From assembly GCA_029883145.1 (NCBI GenBank), contig JAOUJR010000051.1:1-8950 (forward strand): DNA of 8,950 nucleotides, written 5' to 3'. The notes beneath the pieces are model-generated. The model saw only the letters and a program-made list of their open reading frames with translations, did no database searches and was not told the DNA's origin. A program made the translations under genes and the position numbers. Positions 1 to 5,153 of the stretch are shown in pieces; within the stretch, counting starts at the first letter, position 1, and each line of letters opens with the position of its first letter. The DNA is from Nitrospirota bacterium (GTDB lineage: Bacteria; Nitrospirota; Thermodesulfovibrionia; Thermodesulfovibrionales; SM23-35).

Positions 1-54
1 AGGATTTACTGTTCGGTCTTTGTCAATGGCTTTACGATCATCTATCCTCTTCAC
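1..54 (-). CDS. ruvB: RuvB Holliday junction helicase, N-terminal fragment (runs off left edge)
   Basis: A frame opens on the minus strand with a GTG at 52-54 and stays open to position 1, giving 18 codons (M-KRIDDRKAIDKDRTVNP). It overlaps the last 17 bases of ruvA. The tail of this peptide, a charged stretch followed by R-x-V-N-P, resembles the start of RuvB proteins, which typically begin with a short leader and an R-x-(V/I)-x-P motif before the ATPase domain. RuvB is the hexameric AAA+ motor that works with RuvA to drive branch migration. The call rests mostly on position: ruvB follows ruvA in most ruv operons. No Walker motif lies within the window, so the family cannot be confirmed here. 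Confidence 0.7.
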   Translation of the reverse strand, partial: MKRIDDRKAIDKDRTVNP

Positions 55-625
55 GGATATTACCTGTTAAATATTTTAATGATTCCTTGAGAAGACTTTC
101 AATGTCTTTATGCCCTTTTTTATAAGCTTTTTCAAGAGATTCCTGGGCAACAGATTTTTTATATCCAAGGTTGATGAGTGCCGAGAGGGTATCTTCAAAA
201 ACCCTGTTCTTTATATCCTTTGAAGAAGGCAGTTTTTCCCTAAGCTCGAGGATCAATCTGTGCGCTGTCTTTTTTCCGAGACCTGGTATCCTGCAGAGCA
301 ATGCAACATCCTCTGTTTCGATTGCATGCAGAAAGTCATCATGAGAAATGCCTGAAAGTATGTTCAGGGCCATTTTAGGCCCTATGCCTGTGATACCGAG
401 GAGCGTGATAAAAATCCTCTTTTCATCTTCTGTGGTAAAACCGTAAAGCTGAAGAGCATCTTCGCGCACATGTGTATAAATATGCAGGAAAACATATTCA
501 CCTTCATCAGGCATGTTCGAGAGTATGTTGAGAGGGACGTTTACCTGGTAACCGATACCGCCAACTTCTATGATGACGTTGTCAGGTCTTCTCGAGATAA
601 GTTTTCCTCTTAATGACCCTATCAT
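38..625 (-). CDS. ruvA: Holliday junction branch migration protein RuvA
   Basis: 195 residues, close to the usual RuvA length of about 190-200. RuvA binds the four-way junction as a tetramer and loads the RuvB motor. The typical opening MIGSLRGKL starts the N-terminal OB-fold (about 1-63). Two helix-hairpin-helix motifs follow: G-I-T-G-I-G-P-K (77-84) and I-P-G-L-G-K-K-T-A (113-121). The C-terminal domain III that contacts RuvB is visible around 143-187 (EDTLSALINLGY...). The ATG is preceded by AGGGAGG at 629-635, only 3 bases away, which is close but still the evident site. The start lies inside the ruvC coding end (44-bp overlap) and the end overlaps ruvB, so the three genes are probably translationally coupled in one transcript. 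Confidence 0.97.
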   Translation of the reverse strand: MIGSLRGKLISRRPDNVIIEVGGIGYQVNVPLNILSNMPDEGEYVFLHIYTHVREDALQLYGFTTEDEKRIFITLLGITGIGPKMALNILSGISHDDFLHAIETEDVALLCRIPGLGKKTAHRLILELREKLPSSKDIKNRVFEDTLSALINLGYKKSVAQESLEKAYKKGHKDIESLLKESLKYLTGNIREEDR

Positions 626-1136
626 ATGCCTCCCTAAATTTTAAGGTATTTAAATGACATAAGGCGAGGGCAAGTGCATCTGCGCTGTCTTCAGTAAGAA
701 TAGGAGTTTGAGCACGGTGTCTGGAGCGCGGGAACAGGATTCTCATCACCATCTCCTGAACCTGCCTTTTTTCAGCCCTTCCATAACCGGTGATAGCCTT
801 TTTCACCTCAAGGGCACTATATTCGTACACATGAAGACCACATGATGCAGCAGAAAGGAGCGCAATTCCTCGCGCCTGGCCGAGATTTAATGCCGCTTTT
901 GCACTTTTTGCAAAAAAAACTTTTTCTACCACAACTTCATGGGGGCTATATTCCCTGATAATATCCACAAGGGTATCATAAAGCTCTTTTAATACAATAT
1001 GTAACTTTTTTTTACGAGAAGTGACTATCCTGCCAGAAGTGATGTAGATACAGTCAGCAGTTTTTTTGTTTTTTGATGTTTCTATAATTCCATAACCACA
1101 GGTGATACTTCCGGGATCGATGCCGAGGATTCTCAC
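582..1136 (-). CDS. ruvC: Crossover junction endodeoxyribonuclease RuvC
   Basis: 184 residues starting at GTG (V-R-I-L-G-I-D-P-G), which matches the invariant RuvC N-terminus. The frame stays open upstream to an ATG at 1217, but that would add 27 non-conserved residues inside gmhA and is rejected. RuvC cuts Holliday junctions symmetrically with two metal ions. The four acidic catalytic residues are present: D7, E71 (in V-V-V-E-K), D150 and D153 (in E-D-S-A-D-A-L-A). The signal before GTG is weak: TAAGG sits about 14 bases upstream, while a stronger AAGGAGA lies further back at the end of gmhA. The gene starts 25 bp after the gmhA stop and its last 44 bases overlap ruvA. Confidence 0.96.
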   Translation of the reverse strand: MRILGIDPGSITCGYGIIETSKNKKTADCIYITSGRIVTSRKKKLHIVLKELYDTLVDIIREYSPHEVVVEKVFFAKSAKAALNLGQARGIALLSAASCGLHVYEYSALEVKKAITGYGRAEKRQVQEMVMRILFPRSRHRAQTPILTEDSADALALALCHLNTLKFREAYDRVIKRKTYLEKT

Positions 1137-1161
1137 CTCATGGAACTGAGCCTTAGTCTGA

Positions 1162-1755
1162 TTATTTTCTCCTTGGTGTCTCAAAAAGTATCTCCTCCAC
1201 CATCTGGCAGAGGACATGTCCTAATGTGATGTGGGTTTCCTGAATCCTTGGTGTGTTATCGGAGGGAACGATGAAGGCATAATCTGCCTTCGAGGCAAGT
1301 TTCTCTCCCTTGGCACCTGTAAAAACAATAATTTTAAGTTTCTTCTTCTTCGCCACATCCACTGCCTTCAGCACGTTACTTGAACTTCCACTGGTGCTTA
1401 TCGCAATCACTACGTCCCCATCCTCGGACAGAGACTTAAGCTGTCTTGAAAAAACTTCTGAAAAATCATAATCATTCGCAATGGATGTGATAACCGCCAT
1501 ATCAGTATTAAGTGCTATTGCGGGGAGACCAGGTCTTTCTTTCTTGAAACGATTGACAAATTCGGCTGCGATATGAGAGGCATCAGTAGCACTGCCACCA
1601 TTTCCAAAGAGAATAAGCTTCTTACCCTCATTGAAGGACTCAGCAATTATCTTTGATGTATCCATAATGAGTTTAAGATGTTCTTTTACAAACCTCTCCT
1701 TTACGCTTATGCTTTCCTCGAAGGCTTTGAGTATCTTGTCTTCCATCCAGGGCAT
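1162..1755 (-). CDS. gmhA: Phosphoheptose isomerase (sedoheptulose 7-phosphate isomerase), SIS domain
   Basis: 197 residues from the first ATG; a second ATG at 1744-1746 (codon 4, M-E-D-K-I-L) is equally possible, since neither has a clear Shine-Dalgarno. GmhA converts sedoheptulose 7-phosphate to D-glycero-D-manno-heptose 7-phosphate, the first step toward the ADP-heptose of LPS inner core. The single SIS domain shows G-N-G-G-S-A (51-56) followed by D58 and H61, then A-E-F with E65 at the place of the catalytic glutamate. The phosphate-binding S-T-S-G-S-S-S-N is at 119-126. The C-terminal I-Q-E-T-H...H segment (170-179) carries H179, matching the catalytic histidine of E. coli GmhA. It lies just upstream of ruvC, an unusual partner. 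The stop is 25 bp before the ruvC start, so it probably leads that transcript. Confidence 0.93.
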   Translation of the reverse strand: MPWMEDKILKAFEESISVKERFVKEHLKLIMDTSKIIAESFNEGKKLILFGNGGSATDASHIAAEFVNRFKKERPGLPAIALNTDMAVITSIANDYDFSEVFSRQLKSLSEDGDVVIAISTSGSSSNVLKAVDVAKKKKLKIIVFTGAKGEKLASKADYAFIVPSDNTPRIQETHITLGHVLCQMVEEILFETPRRK

Positions 1756-1890
1756 GATAAATTTAAAAGTCCGAGATTAAATTATGTTTTAAATTCGTGC
1801 TATATATAAAATTTTGTTTAGACTAACCCATGCACTCTTTTAAAGTCAATATACTTCAGATTGACACAACATTAACTCGATAACGATCTT

Positions 1891-2865
1891 CTATTTTTCG
1901 GATATCTCACCTGTGAGTGCATTGCTTTCTCGTGAAGGCCCTAATGCCTTAATCATATACCAGACCTTTTTGTTGATCTTTGCTGTTGTGTCTGTGAAGG
2001 TTGGTATTGTAACCTCACCTATAGGAGTGAATTCTGCCTCCTCTTCTCTTTTTCGATAAATGCGGTATCCCTTTATCCAAGTCTCGGTGTTCTCTTTCCA
2101 CAGAAGGTACACTTTATCATCTCCTTTGGCTATTCTGAGGTCTGATGGTGCTGACGGGATAAAGTGAGATGGGGTTATCTCTAATTCAGCCGAAGCATAA
2201 CCCTCATCCCTTATAATAGTGTTAAGCAATGCACTTATTTTGTAATACACAGTTCTGTCAGGTAACAGAAAGGTATCTCTAAAGGAAACCATACATACAG
2301 GTTCTCTGTTGAGTGGAGTGTCCGCATATTTGTCCTTCTCAGTTGTCTTATAGATGTGATAACAGACTCCTTCTCCGGAACTGTCCCAATAAAGCCCGAT
2401 AGAATCAGATGTTATGGTAAAACGGACATTATCTGGAGGTGATGGCAAAGCCTTTGGGATTACTGTGATAATGTTGGAGTCATTACTCAGAACATCTTTC
2501 AGGTTTTGGGCGATGACTTTATATTTATAGGTGATGTTTACTTTAAATGTAGTATCGATGAACAAACTCTGGTCATTTTTTATAAACGCTATCTTTTCAA
2601 ATCCGTCATTCTCTGACCTTAAGACCTGAAAACCTTTCAGAACATGTCTCAGATTGTCAGGATAAGACCATGAGAGTATTATTCTTTTTTCTTTATGGAT
2701 TGCGGTAAGACCAAATGGTGTTTCAGGTTTCTCGTATCCCTTTAATGTAGGAGGGCCTTTTTTGCCGCATGATACGAAGAAGCAAAGAGTAAAAAGTAAG
2801 AAGTAAAAAGTAAGAAGCAGAAAGTTTCGTTTTTCTTTATGTCCTCTAAGATTAAGGTTGTCCAT
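1891..2865 (-). CDS. Lipoprotein with three fibronectin type III-like domains
   Basis: 324 residues. The N-terminus has a basic n-region (H-K-E-K-R), a hydrophobic core (about 15-31) and a lipobox F-V-S-C with C33 as the lipidated residue. The following C-G-K-K-G-P-P resembles small LptM/YifL-type lipoproteins. Three beta-rich segments of about 85-90 residues follow, roughly 49-137, 142-232 and 238-322. Each carries FN3-like marks: P-x-x-(L/V)-x near the start, a Trp strand (L-S-W-S, L-Y-W-D, L-L-W-K), then Y-x-(V/I) strands and a final Y-K-V or Y-M-I. No enzyme motif is visible, so a binding or scaffolding role at the periplasmic side is inferred. There is no Shine-Dalgarno, and the candidate promoter would give an almost leaderless mRNA. 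It follows argH on the same strand after a repeat element. In several deltaproteobacteria a C-G-K-K-G-P lipoprotein lies between argH and lysA; lysA is absent here. Confidence 0.85.
   Translation of the reverse strand: MDNLNLRGHKEKRNFLLLTFYFLLFTLCFFVSCGKKGPPTLKGYEKPETPFGLTAIHKEKRIILSWSYPDNLRHVLKGFQVLRSENDGFEKIAFIKNDQSLFIDTTFKVNITYKYKVIAQNLKDVLSNDSNIITVIPKALPSPPDNVRFTITSDSIGLYWDSSGEGVCYHIYKTTEKDKYADTPLNREPVCMVSFRDTFLLPDRTVYYKISALLNTIIRDEGYASAELEITPSHFIPSAPSDLRIAKGDDKVYLLWKENTETWIKGYRIYRKREEEAEFTPIGEVTIPTFTDTTAKINKKVWYMIKALGPSRESNALTGEISEK
2788..2815. repeat. Perfect 14-bp tandem duplication inside the lipoprotein signal peptide
   Basis: The plus-strand unit AGTAAAAAGTAAGA occurs twice head to tail (2788-2801 and 2802-2815), followed by a degenerate third partial copy (2816-2825). 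On the coding minus strand it encodes part of the hydrophobic core of the lipoprotein signal peptide. The unit is not a multiple of three, so gain or loss of one copy would shift the reading frame before the lipidated cysteine. Confidence 0.9.
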
Positions 2866-2874
2866 AAACTTACT

Positions 2875-2902
2875 AATATAAACGCATTAAATGAAGTGTC
2901 AT
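2875..2902 (-). promoter_or_regulatory. Candidate sigma70-type promoter for the lipoprotein gene
   Basis: On the minus strand ATGACA (2897-2902, one mismatch to TTGACA) is followed after 16 bp by TATATT (2875-2880, one mismatch to TATAAT). Transcription would start near 2868, leaving only a few bases before the ATG at 2865, which fits the lack of a Shine-Dalgarno there. The -35 box is the outer end of the palindromic element at 2897-2972. Matching hexamers arise by chance in AT-rich DNA, so this is tentative. Confidence 0.4.
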
Positions 2903-2972
2903 TGCGAGGAGCTGAGCGACGAAGCAATCTCAAGAAAAGGGGATTGCCACGCCCTTCGGGCTCGCAATGACA
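2897..2972. repeat. 76-bp palindromic intergenic repeat with perfect 12-bp inverted ends
   Basis: TGTCATTGCGAG (2897-2908) is matched exactly by its reverse complement CTCGCAATGACA (2961-2972). An inner stem pairs GCAATC (2924-2929) with GATTGC (2942-2947), and a small hairpin GCCC-TTC-GGGC lies at 2951-2961. The element could therefore fold into a branched structure. It is G+C-richer than its AT-rich flanks. From memory, repeats of this kind (spurious translations reading like CHCEPEGRGNP and LRRSAPRND) are scattered through many environmental bacterial genomes as short non-coding elements. It contains no gene. It lies downstream of argH, where it could stabilise or end the argH mRNA, but no T-run follows it. 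Confidence 0.85.
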
Positions 2973-3002
2973 ATGTAACAATATTTATTATATTATCTAT
3001 AC

Positions 3003-4385
3003 TTATTCCTTACTATTTACTATTTTCTTGAGCCTTCTTATTTGCCTTTTGACTTCATCAGGAGATGTACCACCACGGGATTTTTTATTCTTTACAGATT
3101 CTTCTGCCTTTAGACAGGAGTAGATATTATTTTTAATGAATTTGGAAAATGTATTCAGTTCTTTCAGTGTGAGTTCTTCAAGTTTTTTCCCTTTTTTCAG
3201 ACAATAAAGGACAATCTTCCCTGTGGTTTCATGAGCCTCCCTGAAAGGTAACCCTTTTTTTACAAGATACTCTGCTATGTCAGTTGCAGTTGAATAGACA
3301 TCTCCGGCGGTTTCATACATCCTTTTTGCATTAAACTTTATACCAGGAAACATTTCATTGAGGACTACAAGGCAGGAATTAATAGTATCAACTGTATCAA
3401 ATACAGGCTGCTTATCCTCCTGGAGATCTCTGTTGTATGAGAGAGGCAGGCTTTTCATTGTCGTCAGAAGGGAGAGCAGATTGCCATATACTCTTCCGGC
3501 TTTACCCCTGATAAGTTCTGCAACATCAGGATTCTTCTTCTGTGGCATAATGCTTGATCCTGTAGTGAATGCGTCAGGCAATTCAATTAATCTGAATTCC
3601 TCGGTTGACCATAGAATAAGCTCTTCAGAGAGCCTTGAAAGATGCATGATAAGTATGGCTGCATTCGAAAGAAACTCTATTGCAAAATCCCTGTCAGATA
3701 CTGCATCAATGCTGTTTTCAGAGATACCATCAAAACCAAGAAGTTTTGCAACATATATCCTGTCAATGGGAAAGGTTGTTCCTGCAAGGGCACAGGAGCC
3801 GAGAGGAAGTTTGTTAATTCTTTTTAATCCATCCTGAAATCTTTCCATATCCCTCAGGAGCATCTCCACATAGGCAAGCAGGTGATGAGACAACAGCACA
3901 GGCTGTGCCCTTTGGAGATGAGTATAGCCGGGCATTACTGCGTGAAGATGTTTTGTTGCAATGTGGAGGAGAGTCTTCTGAAATCTCTTTATTAATGAGA
4001 GTATTTCTTTTGTCTCTGATCTTAGATAAAGTCTGAGGTCAAGTGCAACCTGATCGTTTCTTGACCTCGCAGTATGAAGTTTTTTCCCTGCGTCACCTGT
4101 TATTCTTATAAGGGCAGCTTCGATATTCATATGGATATCCTCAAGTTCTTTTCTGAACCTGAATTTTCCTGTTTCTATCTCTTTTGCTATCCCTTCAAGC
4201 CCTTCTATTATTTTTTCAGAATCTTCCTTTGAAATAATGCCCTGTTGAGCGAGCATCTTCGTATGTGCAATGCTTCCCTCGATGTCGTATTTCCAGAGAC
4301 GATAGTCGAAGGAGATTGACTCTGTAAAGGATTCCACAACCTTTGAAGTCTTCTCTCTAAACCTTCCTGACCAGGGTTTCTTCAT
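3003..4385 (-). CDS. argH: Argininosuccinate lyase
   Basis: 460 residues, the usual ArgH length. It splits argininosuccinate into arginine and fumarate, the last step of arginine synthesis, as a cytoplasmic homotetramer. The start is the ATG of M-K-K-P-W-S-G-R-F, the common ArgH opening, preceded by GAGGA 7 bases upstream; a frame extension to 4514 would run through the promoter and is rejected. Conserved blocks are in order: T-A-R-S-R-N-D-Q (105-112), G-Y-T-H-L-Q with H156, and the superfamily signature G-S-S-I-M-P-Q-K-K-N-P (276-286), whose loop serines S277/S278 include the expected catalytic base. No other arg gene is nearby. It is transcribed divergently from rubrerythrin. Confidence 0.97.
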   Translation of the reverse strand: MKKPWSGRFREKTSKVVESFTESISFDYRLWKYDIEGSIAHTKMLAQQGIISKEDSEKIIEGLEGIAKEIETGKFRFRKELEDIHMNIEAALIRITGDAGKKLHTARSRNDQVALDLRLYLRSETKEILSLIKRFQKTLLHIATKHLHAVMPGYTHLQRAQPVLLSHHLLAYVEMLLRDMERFQDGLKRINKLPLGSCALAGTTFPIDRIYVAKLLGFDGISENSIDAVSDRDFAIEFLSNAAILIMHLSRLSEELILWSTEEFRLIELPDAFTTGSSIMPQKKNPDVAELIRGKAGRVYGNLLSLLTTMKSLPLSYNRDLQEDKQPVFDTVDTINSCLVVLNEMFPGIKFNAKRMYETAGDVYSTATDIAEYLVKKGLPFREAHETTGKIVLYCLKKGKKLEELTLKELNTFSKFIKNNIYSCLKAEESVKNKKSRGGTSPDEVKRQIRRLKKIVNSKE

Positions 4386-4485
4386 ATCTTTTTCCTCAAT
4401 CGCATTATTATTTACTCGAACTGCTTGAAGGCATCGAAGAAGGCATAACAGATTGTTCTGGTTTATAATACCGAAGCACGAGTCT

Positions 4486-4514
4486 ATAATAAACGTCAAA
4501 AAGTTAACTGTCAA
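4486..4514 (-). promoter_or_regulatory. Sigma70-type promoter of argH
   Basis: Minus strand: a perfect TTGACA (4509-4514), a 17-bp spacer, and TATTAT (4486-4491, one mismatch to TATAAT). The predicted start is near 4479, giving a leader of about 95 nt before the argH ATG. The leader contains two copies of ATGCCTTC 12 bp apart (plus-strand 4427-4434 and 4439-4446). No clear attenuator or riboswitch fold was seen by eye. Confidence 0.75.
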
Positions 4515-4516
4515 GA

Positions 4517-4545
4517 TTGATTTATATTTTTATATATCCTATTAT
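4517..4545 (+). promoter_or_regulatory. Sigma70-type promoter of rubrerythrin and possibly the cytochrome cluster
   Basis: Plus strand: TTGATT (4517-4522, two mismatches), a 17-bp spacer, and TATTAT (4540-4545, one mismatch). The predicted start is near 4552, giving a leader of about 37 nt. Its -35 box is only 2 bp from the -35 box of the argH promoter on the other strand, so polymerase or one regulator bound here could affect both directions. Confidence 0.65.
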
Positions 4546-4553
4546 TTAACTAT

Positions 4554-4577
4554 GTATCGAGTAACGTATCAAGTAAG
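4554..4577 (+). repeat. Imperfect 12-bp tandem repeat in the rubrerythrin leader
   Basis: GTATCGAGTAAC (4554-4565) is followed directly by GTATCAAGTAAG (4566-4577), a 10/12 match. It covers the predicted transcription start and runs into the Shine-Dalgarno AAGGAGG (4575-4581). It could be a repressor site or simply chance; no match to a known PerR or Fur box was recognised. Confidence 0.4.
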
Positions 4578-4588
4578 GAGGAACGGAT

Positions 4589-5083
4589 ATGTCGAATACG
4601 GAAAAGAATCTTGAGAAAGCCTTTACAGGAGAGTCACAGGCAAATAGAAAGTATCTCGCCTTTGCAAAAAAAGCTGAAGAAGAAGGCTATAAAGAGATAG
4701 CGAAACTGTTCAGGGCTGCTGCCGAGGCTGAAACAGTCCATGCGCTTAATCATCTGAGTGAACTCGGTTTTATAAAAAGCACAAAGGAAAATCTTGAAGA
4801 GGCAATTAATGGTGAGTCCTATGAATTCCAGAAGATGTATCCAAAGATGATTGAAGAAGCCAAGGCTGAGGGTAATAAGGGCGCATTGAGAAGTTTTAAT
4901 TTTGCTAATAAAGTAGAAAAGATTCATGCAGAACTTTACAAAAAAGCTTTAGAGAATATTGGCAAAAACCCTGAGGTTGATTATTATGTGTGCCAGGTCT
5001 GTGGCAATACTGTAGAAGGTGAGGCTCCGGAGAAATGTCCTGTCTGTGGCGCCCCAAAAAAGATGTTCAAAAAGATTGAATAG
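4589..5083 (+). CDS. rbr: Rubrerythrin (di-iron peroxidase with C-terminal rubredoxin domain)
   Basis: 164 residues. Rubrerythrins reduce hydrogen peroxide in the cytoplasm of anaerobes, taking electrons from NAD(P)H through rubredoxin-type carriers. The N-terminal ferritin-like four-helix domain carries the expected di-iron ligands: E15, the pair E48-x-x-H51, E76/E79 in the G-E-x-x-E-F segment, and E110-x-x-H113. The C-terminal domain has the rubredoxin FeS(4) ligands C135-x-x-C138 and C150-x-x-C153. Order and length match classical short rubrerythrins. The start is fixed by AAGGAGG 7 bases upstream. A promoter lies 44 bp upstream, and the next gene on the same strand starts 70 bp after the stop without a convincing terminator, so partial co-transcription with the cytochrome is plausible. 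Divergent from argH. Confidence 0.96.
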   Translation: MSNTEKNLEKAFTGESQANRKYLAFAKKAEEEGYKEIAKLFRAAAEAETVHALNHLSELGFIKSTKENLEEAINGESYEFQKMYPKMIEEAKAEGNKGALRSFNFANKVEKIHAELYKKALENIGKNPEVDYYVCQVCGNTVEGEAPEKCPVCGAPKKMFKKIE

Positions 5084-5104
5084 ACATGGATCGACTACCT
5101 TCTC

Positions 5105-5132
5105 TTCACATGGTCGAGCAAATAGATAAAAC
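5105..5132 (+). promoter_or_regulatory. Weak candidate promoter before the octahaem cytochrome
   Basis: TTCACA (5105-5110, one mismatch) and TAAAAC (5127-5132, two mismatches) are separated by 16 bp, with a predicted start near 5139, just before the AAGAGG ribosome site at 5142-5147. It would allow the cytochrome to be expressed apart from rubrerythrin. The match is modest and may be chance. Confidence 0.25.
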
Positions 5133-5153
5133 TTTATTTTCAAGAGGTCTTCT

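Noticed and set aside
1756..1890. Promoter for gmhA in the 135-bp AT-rich gap
   Set aside because: TTGACT (1844-1849, minus) has no good -10 at 16-18 bp, and TTAATG-N16-TATATT has a poor -35; nothing stands out from AT-rich background.
2742..2981. Minus-strand open frame of 79 codons across the palindromic repeat
   Set aside because: It is the spurious translation of the repeat element joined to an out-of-frame reading of the lipoprotein signal-peptide region; no ribosome site and no conserved protein feature.
3358..3837. Plus-strand open frame of 159 codons opposite argH
   Set aside because: It lies wholly inside the strongly conserved argH gene on the other strand; no ribosome site or recognisable domain.
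4386..4514. N-terminal extension of argH by 43 codons
   Set aside because: It would translate the leader and the promoter; M-K-K-P-W-S-G-R-F with GAGGA upstream is the family start.
5091..5117. Possible terminator hairpin after rubrerythrin (TCGACTA / TGGTCGA, 13-base loop)
   Set aside because: Only seven pairs including a G-U, a large loop and no following T-run; too weak for an intrinsic terminator.
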